A stretch of DNA of 64,000 nucleotides, from positions 370,544 to 434,543 of the forward strand of contig CAWJLS010000010.1 in NCBI GenBank assembly GCA_963843755.1, written 5' to 3'. Shown here in pieces: positions 49,300 to 57,822 of the stretch. The notes beneath the pieces were generated by a model. It was not told where the DNA came from. It saw only the letters and a list, made by a program, of their open reading frames with translations, and did not search any database. The position numbers were made by a program, and so were the translations under genes. This DNA comes from CAWJLS01 sp963843755. GTDB lineage: Bacteria > Acidobacteriota > Thermoanaerobaculia > Multivoradales > DATKCC01. How positions within the stretch are numbered: the stretch's first letter is position 1; every line of letters begins with the position of its first letter.

Positions 49300-50226
49300 T
49301 CACGACTGGATGCCTTGGCGCCGTTTCGATGCTTCGAGGGCGTTGACCATCAGCATGGCGACGGTCAGCGGGCCGACGCCGCCCGGGACCGGTGTGATGG
49401 CGCCGGCCTTGTCCTTGACGTGGGTGTAGTCGACGTCGCCCATCAGGGTCGAGCCGCGGCGTTCGAACACCTCGTGGCGGTGCTCGTCGCCGGGGAAGAA
49501 GCGCTCGAGGTCGGCGCGCTCGGTGATCCGGTTCATGCCGACGTCGATCACCGTCGCCCCCTCCTTGACCGCGTCCGGACCGATGAAGCCGGCCCGGCCG
49601 ATGGCGGCGACCAGGATGTCGGCCTCCCGGCAGACCGCCGGCAGGTCGCGGGTGCGCGAGTGGCAGACCGTGACCGTGGCGCTCTCGCGGATCAGCAGGG
49701 CCGCCATCGGCTTGCCGACGATGTTCGAGCGGCCGACGATCACCGCCCGGGCGCCTTCCATGGGGATCTCGTAGCGGCGCAGCAGCTCGATGATCCCCGA
49801 CGGGGTGGCCGGGGCGAACGCCGGCTCGCCGAGCCAGAGCTTGCCGACGTTCATCGCGTGGAAGCCGTCGGCGTCCTTCTCCGGCGCGACCCGCGCCAGC
49901 AGCTCCCGCTCCGGCAGGTGGCCGGGCAGGGGGAGCTGGATCAGGTAGCCGTCGATCGTGTCGTCGTCGTTGAGGCCGTCGACCACCGAGGTGATGCGCT
50001 CGGCCGGCACGTCGGCCGGCAGCTCGATCAGCCGGCTGACCATGCCGACCTCCTCGCACGCCTTGACCTTGCTGCCGACGTAGACCTTCGACGCCGGGTC
50101 GTCGCCGGCCAGGACCACCGCCAGGCCGGGCGTGCGGTGACCGCCTGCCTTCATGCGCTCGACTTCGGCGGCGACCTCGCCGCGGATCTCTTGCGCCGTC
50201 TTCTTGCCATCCAGGATCGTCGTCAT
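49300..50226 (-). CDS. folD: Methylene-THF dehydrogenase/cyclohydrolase
   Basis: A 308-residue FolD. PGLAVVLAGDDPASKVYV and the catalytic Lys region KVKACEEVGM, YLIQLPLPGHLP, VIVGRSNIVGKP and PVPGGVGPLTVAML are present. It interconverts methylene-, methenyl- and formyl-tetrahydrofolate in the cytoplasm. The start overlaps the stop of the upstream methyltransferase gene (ATGA). Confidence 0.94.
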   Translation of the reverse strand: MTTILDGKKTAQEIRGEVAAEVERMKAGGHRTPGLAVVLAGDDPASKVYVGSKVKACEEVGMVSRLIELPADVPAERITSVVDGLNDDDTIDGYLIQLPLPGHLPERELLARVAPEKDADGFHAMNVGKLWLGEPAFAPATPSGIIELLRRYEIPMEGARAVIVGRSNIVGKPMAALLIRESATVTVCHSRTRDLPAVCREADILVAAIGRAGFIGPDAVKEGATVIDVGMNRITERADLERFFPGDEHRHEVFERRGSTLMGDVDYTHVKDKAGAITPVPGGVGPLTVAMLMVNALEASKRRQGIQS

Positions 50227-51029
50227 CGGGAACACCGTCCTTCGTACACACAGACCGCTCCGAGGGAGAGGTCGCGATAGGTGAGATCGGTCCAGCCGGC
50301 CTCGGCCATGCGGCGGAGGAACTCCTCGCGGTCGGGGAATGCCACGACCGACGCCGGCAGGTAGGTGTAGGCCGAGCCGCGGGGGGACAGGAGCTTCCCG
50401 AGCCAGGGCATCAGCCGTGCGAAGTAGAAGAGGTAGAGGGGGCGGAGCAGCCGGTTGCGCGGCACCGCCGCCTCCAGGACCACGAGCCGGCCGCCGGGAC
50501 GGACGACCCGAGAGAGCTCGGACAGGGACAGATCGAGATCCGCGACGTTGCGCAGCCCGAACGAGACCACCGCGCCGGCGTAGGCGTCGGCCGAGAAGGG
50601 GAGGGCCAGGGCGTCGGCCACCACCGGTACCGGGGCCGGCGGCTCGAGGCGGGCGAACTTGGCCCGCGAGAGGGCGAGCATGGCGAGGGTGAAGTCCGCG
50701 GCCGTCACCCGCCGGCCGAGCCGGCGCACGGCGCGCGACTGGTCGCCGGTGCCGGCGCACAGGTCGAGGACCGGTCCCTCTGGGGAGCGGTGCACCGCCC
50801 GGGCCGCCCGCCTCCGCCACCCTTCGTCGAGGAATCCGGAGATCAGCCGGTTGAGCAGGTCGTAGCGGGGCGCCACGCCGGAGAACATCGTGCGGATCGC
50901 GCGCGGGCTCTTGTCCAGCGGCTCCGCTCCCGGCCGGCACGGGCGATCCGCCCGGTCCGTACGGGCCTCGTCGTGAGTCTCGATCGGGGGCTCGGTCGGG
51001 GGCTCGGTCGTGGGCTGGGCGGGCTCCAT
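50223..51029 (-). CDS. UbiE/MenG-type quinone C-methyltransferase
   Basis: A 268-residue SAM methyltransferase. The family signature IRTMFSGVAPRYDLLNRLISG, the SAM loop LDLCAGTGDQS and SFGLRNVADLDLSLSEL are clear. It methylates the ring of demethylmenaquinone or of a ubiquinone precursor. Residues 1-40 form a Pro/Thr/Glu-rich tail encoded partly by a 12-nt repeat. The quinone type is not decided here; menaquinone would be expected for a non-proteobacterium. Confidence 0.88.
   Translation of the reverse strand: MEPAQPTTEPPTEPPIETHDEARTDRADRPCRPGAEPLDKSPRAIRTMFSGVAPRYDLLNRLISGFLDEGWRRRAARAVHRSPEGPVLDLCAGTGDQSRAVRRLGRRVTAADFTLAMLALSRAKFARLEPPAPVPVVADALALPFSADAYAGAVVSFGLRNVADLDLSLSELSRVVRPGGRLVVLEAAVPRNRLLRPLYLFYFARLMPWLGKLLSPRGSAYTYLPASVVAFPDREEFLRRMAEAGWTDLTYRDLSLGAVCVYEGRCSR
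50981..51016. repeat. 12-nt tandem tract in the methyltransferase N-terminus
   Basis: Three 12-nt units (CGATCGGGGGCT, CGGTCGGGGGCT, CGGTCGTGGGCT) encode the Pro-Thr-Glu-Pro repeats at the N-terminus. Confidence 0.8.
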
Positions 51030-51082
51030 GGCGGCGGTAGTCTAGCGCCTCGGAAGACTCTCTTGGCGAGCGGTGCGCCGTG

Positions 51083-51177
51083 TGCTATGGTTCGCCGGCC
51101 CGAGGGCGACCTCCCGCCGGGAGCGACCTGCGCCGTCCGATGGATTCTTGACAAGCTCCTCGGGCGCACCCTAGAAT
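51083..51177 (+). promoter_or_regulatory. Tandem promoters of the rplM-rpsI operon
   Basis: The downstream promoter is strong: TTGACA (51148-51153), an 18-nt spacer and TAGAAT (51172-51177). An extended -10, TGCTATGGT, lies further upstream (51083-51091). The leader of about 105 nt contains a 7-bp hairpin with a 3-nt loop (51185-51201), which could take part in ribosomal-protein autoregulation (inference). Confidence 0.75.
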
Positions 51178-51288
51178 CACAGATCCTTTGCGCCGCAAGG
51201 GATGGGCGTGTCTGCGCGCGGCGCCGCACCGAACTCCTGAGAATGTACGCGGGGCGAGAGCCCTGGATCGTCAGTGGAGCAGTCAAGC

Positions 51289-51735
51289 ATGAACAACGCG
51301 ACATACAGCCCGAAGCGCGACGAGATCGAGCGTCGGTGGCACGTGGTGGACGCCGAAGGCGTTCCGCTGGGACGGCTCTCGACCGAGGTGGCGCGTCTGC
51401 TCACCGGCAAGCACAAGCCGACCTACGCCCCGCACATCGATACCGGTGATTTCGTGATCGTGGTCAACGCCGAGAAGGTGTTGCTCACCGGTCGCAAGGA
51501 AGAGCAGAAGGTCTACTACCGCTCGACCACCAAGCCCGGCTCGCTCAAGAGCGAGACCGCGGCCGCACGCCGCCGGCGCAAGCCCGAGATGCTGGTCGAG
51601 CGCGCGGTGTGGGGGATGCTGCCGAAGAACAAGCTCGGCCGGCGCCAGTACACCAAGCTCAAGGTGTACGTCGGCCCCGAGCATCCCCACCAGGCGCAAC
51701 AGCCCCAGCCCTTCGAGCTGGCGGCGAGGACCTAG
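51289..51735 (+). CDS. rplM: Ribosomal protein L13
   Basis: A 148-residue L13 (RRWHVVDAEGVPLGRLST, LTGKHKPTYAPHIDTGDFV, GMLPKNKLGR, VYVGPEHPHQAQQP). The ATG at 51289 follows GGAG at good distance; a GTG at 51274 is also in frame. It pairs with rpsI as in nearly all bacteria. Confidence 0.96.
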   Translation: MNNATYSPKRDEIERRWHVVDAEGVPLGRLSTEVARLLTGKHKPTYAPHIDTGDFVIVVNAEKVLLTGRKEEQKVYYRSTTKPGSLKSETAAARRRRKPEMLVERAVWGMLPKNKLGRRQYTKLKVYVGPEHPHQAQQPQPFELAART

Positions 51736-51787
51736 GTAACCGAGGAGGCACCCGCGGGTCGCTCCCGCGGATGGCGAGGAGACAGTT

Positions 51788-52183
51788 TTGGCGAACGAGG
51801 CTCAATTCTACGGCACCGGGCGACGCAAGACCGCGACGGCTCGGGTCTTCCTGCGACCCGGTGAAGGGGAGATGGTGGTCAACGGGCGTCCGCTCGACGA
51901 CTACTTCCCCAGCGACGTGTTGAAGATGGTCATCAAGCAGCCCCTGCAGATCACCGAGACGGGGGAGAAGTTCGACATCTACGCCACCGTCCAGGGCGGC
52001 GGCAGCTCCGGTCAGGCCGGCGCGATCCGACACGGTATCGCGCGCGCCCTGCTCGAGTTCAACGGCGAGCTGCGCGAGCGCCTGAAGTCGACCGGCCTCC
52101 TGACCCGTGATCCGCGGAAGAAGGAGCGCAAGAAGTACGGTCAGAAGGGCGCTCGGGCCCGGTTCCAGTTCAGCAAGCGGTAA
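51788..52183 (+). CDS. rpsI: Ribosomal protein S9
   Basis: A 131-residue S9 with the typical FYGTGRRKTATARVFLRPG opening and the C-terminal KKYGQKGARARFQFSKR that reaches the decoding site. The start is a TTG preceded by GAGGAG. Confidence 0.96.
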   Translation: MANEAQFYGTGRRKTATARVFLRPGEGEMVVNGRPLDDYFPSDVLKMVIKQPLQITETGEKFDIYATVQGGGSSGQAGAIRHGIARALLEFNGELRERLKSTGLLTRDPRKKERKKYGQKGARARFQFSKR

Positions 52184-52195
52184 GGAGGAGATTCC

Positions 52196-52987
52196 GTGGT
52201 CGAGGTCACACTCAAAGAGCTGCTGGAAGCCGGCGTCCATTTCGGGCACCAGACCCGGCGCTGGAACCCGAAGATGAAGCCTTACATCTTTGGCAAGCGC
52301 AACGGCATCTACATCGTCGACCTGCAGAAGACGGTCGCCCTGTTCCGCGAGGCCGCGGCATTCGTCGAGGATCTCGGCGCCCAGGGCAAGCAGATCATCT
52401 TCGTGGGCACCAAGCGCCAGGCCCAGGACGCCATCGCCGAAGAGGCGCGGCGCTGCGGTCAGTTCTTCGTCACGCACCGCTGGCTGGGCGGCACGCTCAC
52501 CAACTACGTGACGATCCGGCAGTCGATTCAGCGGCTGCTGGACGTGGAGCGGCGCCTGAACGAGGAGGACAGCCCGCTGACCAAGCGCGAGCTGCTCCGG
52601 CTCGAGCGCGAGCGCGACAAGATGGTCCGCAACCTGGAAGGTATCCGCGACATGGAGGGCCTGCCGGACGCCCTGTTCGTGGTCGACCCGAAGCGTGAGG
52701 ACATCGCGGTCGCCGAGGCCAACAAGCTGGGCATCCCGGTCATCGGCATCGTCGACACCAACTGCGATCCGGAGCTCATCGACTTCGTGATCCCCGGCAA
52801 CGACGACGCGATCCGGTCGATCCGCCTGTTCGCCTCCAAGATCGCCGACGCCTACATCTCCGGCGCCGGTCAGCTCCAGGAGGAGCAGATCATGGCGGCC
52901 GAAGGGCAGGTCGACGGCGAGGGCGTGCCGGCCGCTGCGGTCTCCGAGGGCGGCGACGCGTCGGCCGAGGGCGCGTCGGCCTCCTGA
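52196..52987 (+). CDS. rpsB: Ribosomal protein S2
   Basis: A 263-residue S2 starting at GTG (LKELLEAGVHFGHQTRRWNPKM). Core motifs include GTKRQAQDAI, HRWLGGTLTNY and VIGIVDTNCDPELIDFVIPGNDD. The C-terminal 35 residues are an acidic/Ala-rich tail. It lies only 12 nt after rpsI, so rplM, rpsI and rpsB probably form one operon, an arrangement less common than rpsB-tsf alone. Confidence 0.96.
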   Translation: MVEVTLKELLEAGVHFGHQTRRWNPKMKPYIFGKRNGIYIVDLQKTVALFREAAAFVEDLGAQGKQIIFVGTKRQAQDAIAEEARRCGQFFVTHRWLGGTLTNYVTIRQSIQRLLDVERRLNEEDSPLTKRELLRLERERDKMVRNLEGIRDMEGLPDALFVVDPKREDIAVAEANKLGIPVIGIVDTNCDPELIDFVIPGNDDAIRSIRLFASKIADAYISGAGQLQEEQIMAAEGQVDGEGVPAAAVSEGGDASAEGASAS

Positions 52988-53278
52988 GGCCGAGCGGCCG
53001 TACCTGAGCGGACTTCTAGCACCCACTTCGGCCGCTCCCGGATTCGCGAAGCACGCGATCCGTGAGCGGCCTGACAACCAGACACGAAACGCGGAGGGCC
53101 GGGCCCGCCGAGGCCCGAGCGAGTACCGCTCCTCCCGTTCCGAACGATTCAGTACGACTCTGTCGGAGCCGGCCGGATCGAGCCGGGCCTGCCCCCGCGG
53201 CGGCCTGCGCGCTCGTCCGGCCCGATCCGCAGCGCGGCGGACCGGGCGGTCCGCCGCTTCGCACGAGGAGAGCACCCC
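52988..53278. other. 291-nt rpsB-tsf intergenic region with a hairpin
   Basis: No gene is supported. A 9-bp inverted repeat (GAGCGGCCG at 52992 and CGGCCGCTC at 53029-53037) with a 28-nt loop follows the rpsB stop and could attenuate or end transcription. Further on, TACGACT-like words could be a -10 for tsf, but no full promoter was resolved. Confidence 0.45.
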
Positions 53279-53932
53279 ATGAAGATCACCGCTGCCATGG
53301 TCAAGGAGCTGCGCGAGAGCACCGGCGCCGGCATGATGGACTGCAAGAAGGCCCTCGAAGAGGCCGCCGGCGACATGGAGAAGTCGGTCGAGCTGCTGCG
53401 CAAGAAGGGGCTGGCCGCGGCCGCCAAGAAGGCCGGCCGGATCGCCGCCGAGGGCGCCGTCGGCTCCTACATCCACGCCGGAGGCAAGATCGGCGTGCTG
53501 GTCGAGGTCAACTGCGAGACCGACTTCGTCGCCCGCACCGACGACTTCCAGGCCCTGATCCGCGACATCGCGATGCACATCGCGGCCGCCGAGCCGCGCT
53601 TCGTCTCCCGCGACGAGGTCACCGACGAGGTGATGGAGTCCGAGCGCCGAATCTACCGCGAGCAGGCCCTCGAGTCGGGCAAGCCGGAGAACGTCGTCGA
53701 CCGCATCGTCGAGGGCAAGCTGGGCAAGTTCTACTCCGAGTACGTGCTGCTCGAGCAGCCGTTCGTCAAGGACCCGGACAAGACCATCCAGCAGCTCCTG
53801 GCGGAGAAGGTCGCCAAGATCGGCGAGAACATCCAGGTGCGCCGCTTCGCCCGCTTCAAGATGGGCGAGGGGCTGGAGAAGCGCGAGGACGACTTCGCCG
53901 CCGAGGTGGCGGCGCAGGTCGGCCAGGCCTGA
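53279..53932 (+). CDS. tsf: Elongation factor Ts
   Basis: A 217-residue EF-Ts with the N-terminal UBA-like domain (VKELRESTGAGMMDCKKALEEA) and the EF-Tu contact motif (NCETDFVARTDDF). The protein is of the short form with a single main core repeat. It recharges EF-Tu, encoded at 58431, with GTP. AGGAG precedes the ATG. Confidence 0.96.
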   Translation: MKITAAMVKELRESTGAGMMDCKKALEEAAGDMEKSVELLRKKGLAAAAKKAGRIAAEGAVGSYIHAGGKIGVLVEVNCETDFVARTDDFQALIRDIAMHIAAAEPRFVSRDEVTDEVMESERRIYREQALESGKPENVVDRIVEGKLGKFYSEYVLLEQPFVKDPDKTIQQLLAEKVAKIGENIQVRRFARFKMGEGLEKREDDFAAEVAAQVGQA

Positions 53933-53955
53933 GGCCGTTCCGGGAGACTACGGTC

Positions 53956-54672
53956 ATGGCCACCCCCGCGTACCGTCGCGTGATGCTGAAGCTCTCCGGG
54001 GAAGCCCTCATGGGCTCCCAGAGCTTCGGTATCGACGAGCGGGTGGTGGCCAAGATCGCCGAGGAGCTACGCGAGGTCCACGACCTCGGCGTGCAGCTCG
54101 CCATCGTCGTCGGCGGTGGCAACATCATCCGCGGCCTGGCGGCCAGCCACCGCGGCATCGAACGGGTCACCGGCGACTACATGGGCATGCTGGCGACGGT
54201 GATCAACGCCCTCGCCCTCCAGGACGCCATGGAGAAGCGGGGCGTGGTCACCCGCGTCCAGACCGCCATCGACATCCGCGAGGTGGCGGAGCCGTTCATC
54301 CGCCGGCGCGCCATGCGCCACCTGGAGAAGGAGCGGGCGGTGATCTTCGCCGCCGGCACCGGCAATCCGTTCTTCACCACCGACAGCGCGGCGGCGCTCC
54401 GGGCGGCGGAGATCCGTGCCGACATCCTGCTCAAGGCGACCCAGGTCGAAGGGATCTTCACCAGCGACCCGAAGAAGGATCCCGACGCGGAGCTGCTCGA
54501 AGAGGTGACCTACCAGGAGGTCCTGGAGCGGGATCTCCGGGTCATGGATACGGCGGCCATCAGCCTCTGCCGCGACAACGGCATCCCCATCGCCGTCTTC
54601 GACCTCTCCCGCGAAGGGAACGTGCGTCGCGTGGTGTGCGGCGAGCGGGTCGGCTCCATCGTCCGTCAGTAG
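53956..54672 (+). CDS. pyrH: UMP kinase
   Basis: A 238-residue amino-acid-kinase-fold enzyme (RVMLKLSGEALMG, VVGGGNIIRG, GTGNPFFTTDSAAALRA, GIFTSDPKKDPDA). It phosphorylates UMP to UDP. The rpsB-tsf-pyrH-frr order is conserved in bacteria and is kept here. Confidence 0.96.
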   Translation: MATPAYRRVMLKLSGEALMGSQSFGIDERVVAKIAEELREVHDLGVQLAIVVGGGNIIRGLAASHRGIERVTGDYMGMLATVINALALQDAMEKRGVVTRVQTAIDIREVAEPFIRRRAMRHLEKERAVIFAAGTGNPFFTTDSAAALRAAEIRADILLKATQVEGIFTSDPKKDPDAELLEEVTYQEVLERDLRVMDTAAISLCRDNGIPIAVFDLSREGNVRRVVCGERVGSIVRQ

Positions 54673-54751
54673 CCGGTCGGCGGTGCGATCCGGCCCGATC
54701 GGCCTGTCGGTTCCGGTATCATTGCCGCGCCACTGCGGGAGGAGATTCGAC

Positions 54752-55309
54752 ATGACCCAACAGCTCTACCAAGAGATCGAGCTCAAGATGAAGCACGCGG
54801 TCGACCACTTCCACAAGGAGCTCAAGACGCTCCGGACCGGGCGTGCGTCCCTGGCGCTGCTCGACGGCGTAACGGTCGACTACTACGGCACCCCGACACC
54901 GCTCAATCAGCTCACCAATCTCTCTGTGCCCGAGGCGACCATGATCGTCGCCCAGCCTTACGACGCGTCCCAGATCCAGGCGATCGAGCGCGCCATCATC
55001 CAGGCCGACCTGGGGCTCAATCCCTCGAGCGACGGCAAGCTCATCCGAATTCCCGTGCCGCCGCTCACCGAGGAGCGCCGCAAGGAGATCGTCCGCAAGG
55101 CCCACGAGATGGCGGAGAACGCCCGCAACGGCGTTCGCCAGGGGAGGCGCGAGGGCAACGACCGGCTGAAGAAGATGGAGAAGGACAAGGAGATCAGCCA
55201 GGACGAGGAGAAGCGCGGGCACGACGAGATGCAACGGCTCCACGACCACTACATCAAAGAGGTGGGGGAGACGTTGGAGACGAAGGAAGCGCAGATCCTC
55301 CAGGTCTAG
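54752..55309 (+). CDS. frr: Ribosome recycling factor
   Basis: A 185-residue RRF (LKTLRTGRASLALLDGVTVDYYG, IPVPPLTEERRKEIVRKAHEMAE). GGGAGGAG precedes the ATG. It splits post-termination ribosomes with EF-G. An exceptionally long hairpin begins at the last base of the stop codon. Confidence 0.96.
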   Translation: MTQQLYQEIELKMKHAVDHFHKELKTLRTGRASLALLDGVTVDYYGTPTPLNQLTNLSVPEATMIVAQPYDASQIQAIERAIIQADLGLNPSSDGKLIRIPVPPLTEERRKEIVRKAHEMAENARNGVRQGRREGNDRLKKMEKDKEISQDEEKRGHDEMQRLHDHYIKEVGETLETKEAQILQV

Positions 55310-55358
55310 GAGTTTGCGCGGCAGGACCGCGCGGCCGCGGTCCTGCCGCGCAGACTCC
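55309..55358 (+). terminator. 23-bp hairpin directly after frr
   Basis: An inverted repeat with 23 paired bases (one G-T pair) and a 4-nt loop starts at the last base of the frr stop codon. It is much longer than usual intrinsic terminators and lacks a U-tract. It could terminate transcription, block 3' exonucleases or be a double-strand RNase site. Confidence 0.7.
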
Positions 55359-55540
55359 CAGAGGTCTCTCGAGCGGTTGCGTGAGACTCCCACCCTCCGG
55401 GGCGGCGGTGCCGCCGCCCCGGCGATTCAGCGTGAGCTACCCGGTCGGCGGTGGCGACGGTGCGTCGCTCCGGGTGATCCTTGATTCACGATTCGCCGAG
55501 TCCTTTCTGCTCGGGACTCTCCCTGGCGGGTCGGCCGATC

Positions 55541-55783
55541 ATGAGAGAGTTCCTCAACCTCGCCCCCTGGGACCGCCTCCTCCGCGTCGTGATCGGCGGC
55601 GGCATGCTGGCCCTCGGCTGGCTCGGAATCGCGCCCGGTCTATGGGGCGTCGCCTGCCAGCTCTTCGGATGGTTCCCCCTGGTGACCGGCCTCGTCGGCT
55701 GGTGCCCGTTCTACGTGCTCACCGGCTTTCGCACGCGCCAGAACGACGTTCACGACAACGGCTCTCCCTCCCGTCACACCTGA
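55541..55783 (+). CDS. DUF2892 (YgaP-like) small membrane protein
   Basis: An 80-residue protein with two membrane helices (LLRVVIGGGMLALGWLG and LFGWFPLVTGLVGWCPFY) in the DUF2892 pattern, beginning NLAPWDRLLR. The conserved Cys before PFY is present. Its function is unknown; family members accompany rhodaneses in some bacteria. No strong ribosome binding site was seen. Confidence 0.78.
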   Translation: MREFLNLAPWDRLLRVVIGGGMLALGWLGIAPGLWGVACQLFGWFPLVTGLVGWCPFYVLTGFRTRQNDVHDNGSPSRHT

Positions 55784-55917
55784 CGGCTCCCCCCGCCGTC
55801 CCTCATACCTCCCGAGCGCCTACCCGCCCAGGCGGGACCGCCGCCACCCGGCTGGCAGTGGCCGCGGTGTCTCCGCCGTGACAGCCTGAGGCCGAAGGAC
55901 GTCGAACGGAGGGAAGC

Positions 55918-56406
55918 ATGAGCGATCTCAAGGCGAAGGACGTCATGACCACGCGGGTCGTCACCGTGCGCGACGACTCGACCGTGGCGGAGCTGGCCGA
56001 GGTTCTGTTGGAGAACGAGATCTCCGGGGCGCCGGTCGTGGACGAGAACGGGCAGCTCTCGGGGGTCGTCTCGGTCCAGGACCTGGCGCGCCAGAGCGCG
56101 GTGGAGGGCGACCTCGCCTCGGAGGAGGGCAATCCCGAGTTCTTCGTCCGCGGCTGGGAGGAGCAGTACGGCATCGACGACCTGCGCCGGCTGCGGATCC
56201 ACACGCCGAGCCTGACGGTGCGCCAGGTCATGACCCCGGCGGTCTTCACGGTCGCCGAGGACGACTCGATCGACGACGTGGCGCAGACCCTGGTCCAGGC
56301 TCACATCCACCGGGTCCTGGTCACGCGCGACAGCATGTTGGTCGGCATCATCAGCAGCCTCGACCTGCTCCGGGCCTACCTGGACGAGGGCGCCGCGAAG
56401 GGCTGA
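55918..56406 (+). CDS. Paired CBS-domain protein
   Basis: A 162-residue protein made of two CBS domains (about 1-65, KDVMTTRVVTVRDDSTVAEL; about 95-160, VRQVMTPAVFTVAEDDSIDDV). Such stand-alone pairs bind adenosyl ligands (AMP, ATP, SAM) and regulate partner proteins, not identified here. GGAGG lies before the ATG. Confidence 0.85.
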   Translation: MSDLKAKDVMTTRVVTVRDDSTVAELAEVLLENEISGAPVVDENGQLSGVVSVQDLARQSAVEGDLASEEGNPEFFVRGWEEQYGIDDLRRLRIHTPSLTVRQVMTPAVFTVAEDDSIDDVAQTLVQAHIHRVLVTRDSMLVGIISSLDLLRAYLDEGAAKG

Positions 56407-56435
56407 CGGCGCCGCCCTCGTGCTACGGTTGCGCG

Positions 56436-57188
56436 ATGCTGGTGCTCGGGTTCCACCCTGTCCGCGAAGTCCTGCACAGCCGCCCGGCCGCGATCGGTCG
56501 CGTGGTGGTGGCGCGCGAGCGCGGTGGCGGCCGGCGCCGCGAGGTGGAGCGCCTGTGTGAGCGGCTCGGGGTGGCCTGCGAGGTGGTGCCGAGGGTGCAC
56601 CTCGATTCCCTGGCCGGGGGCGTGCCACACAACGGCTTCCTGGCCGAGCTGACCGACGGCGCGGCGGGCGTGGGAGCGGCCGAGCGTCCTGACTCCGGCG
56701 CCGCAGGCGCAGCGCCGTCCGGCGATCCGGACCTGGCCGTGCTGGTCGAGGACGTCCAAGACCCGCGCAACCTGGGCGCCCTGCTCAGGGTCTGTGAAGG
56801 GGCCGGGGTCGGCAGAGTGTTCGTCCGGGACCGGGGCTCGGCGCCGCTCTCCCCTGCGGCGATCAAGGCGTCGGCGGGCGCCGCGGAGTGGATGGCCGTC
56901 GAACGGGTGACCAACTCCGCCGACACCATCCGCCGGCTCAAGGACGAAGGCTACTGGGTCTACGGCACCGAGGCGGGCGCCCGGCCGCCCTGGGAGATCG
57001 ACCTCAAGGGCAAGGTGCTGCTGGTCTTCGGCGGCGAGGAGAAGGGGATGCGCCGGCTCACCCGCGAGCTCTGCGACGACCTGGTCGGGTTGCCGATGCG
57101 CGGGCGCGTCGGGTCGCTCAACCTGGCGACGGCGACGGCCGCGGTGGTCTACGACGCGGTGCGCCAGCGCGGCGTGGGGCCCGACTAG
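56436..57188 (+). CDS. rlmB: 23S rRNA 2'-O-ribose methyltransferase, TrmH/RlmB family
   Basis: A 250-residue SPOUT enzyme: LGFHPVREVL in the N-terminal L30e-like domain, then VLVEDVQDPRNLGALLRVCEGAG, LLVFGGEEKGM and VGSLNLATATAAVVYD (the knot). By family it modifies G2251 of 23S rRNA. An Ala/Gly-rich insertion (about residues 75-98) separates the domains. The -10-like TACGGT, with TGC before it, ends 6 nt before the ATG, consistent with a leaderless mRNA. Confidence 0.87.
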   Translation: MLVLGFHPVREVLHSRPAAIGRVVVARERGGGRRREVERLCERLGVACEVVPRVHLDSLAGGVPHNGFLAELTDGAAGVGAAERPDSGAAGAAPSGDPDLAVLVEDVQDPRNLGALLRVCEGAGVGRVFVRDRGSAPLSPAAIKASAGAAEWMAVERVTNSADTIRRLKDEGYWVYGTEAGARPPWEIDLKGKVLLVFGGEEKGMRRLTRELCDDLVGLPMRGRVGSLNLATATAAVVYDAVRQRGVGPD

Positions 57189-57372
57189 GCGATCGGCCGG
57201 GATCGACTGGAATTGACTGGGATTGGGGCGATCGGGGCGGCGCGGAATATCGCCGGCCGCCGGCGCCGTTGTCCAGTGGGCGAGGAGGCGGGCCGAACCG
57301 GCCGGCGGTGCTTCGACGGCGCCCGAAAGAACCCACGAGAGAGCCCGGAAAGCGCGGGCGGCCGGCTGGGGG

Positions 57373-57401
57373 TTGTCACGGCCGGGACGTTGGGCTACAC
57401 T
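57373..57401 (+). promoter_or_regulatory. Promoter of the tRNA-Thr-Tyr-Gly unit
   Basis: TTGTCA (57373-57378), a 17-nt spacer and TACACT (57396-57401), about 155 nt before the first tRNA. Confidence 0.65.
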
Positions 57402-57556
57402 CCCTCGTCGCGCCCCGAGACGGGGTGCAGGGACCGGGCCGCCTTCGAGCCGTCCCCCGAGATCGGCCTTCACGGTGATGTTTCGGGCCGGGGCGGGGAC
57501 GACCGAGGCCGGTGGCCGGAACCCGGCGAGGAGCCCGCGAGGCCTCCCGGTGCGGC

Positions 57557-57632
57557 GCCGGCATAGCTCAGTTGGTAGAGCGACTGTCTTGTAAACAGTA
57601 GGTCCTCGGTTCGATTCCGGGTGCCGGCTCCA
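57557..57632 (+). tRNA. tRNA-Thr (UGU)
   Basis: A full cloverleaf: acceptor GCCGGCA/TGCCGGC, anticodon stem ACTGT/ACAGT with loop CTTGTAA giving anticodon TGT, and T-loop TTCGATT. CCA is encoded. Confidence 0.97.
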
Positions 57633-57680
57633 GAGGTACTGCTGGATGCAGTCGCACGCTGTTTGAAATCGAAGTTGCGT

Positions 57681-57767
57681 GGAGGTGTGGCCGAGCGGTC
57701 AAAGGCAGCAGACTGTAAATCTGCCGGCGGAACGCCTACGGTGGTTCGAATCCATCCACCTCCACCA
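57681..57767 (+). tRNA. tRNA-Tyr (GUA)
   Basis: Acceptor GGAGGTG/CACCTCC, anticodon stem GCAGA/TCTGC with loop CTGTAAA giving GTA, a long variable arm as expected for bacterial tRNA-Tyr, and T-loop TTCGAAT. CCA is encoded. Confidence 0.97.
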
Positions 57768-57822
57768 CGTACCTCTCTTTGACACGCTCGACCTGTCTGC
57801 CTGATGTCCGACGAATACCTGG

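Noticed and set aside
53016..53264. 82-codon minus-strand frame between rpsB and tsf
   Set aside because: Low-complexity Arg/Gly/Ser composition and no ribosome binding site; it lies inside a translation operon on the opposite strand.
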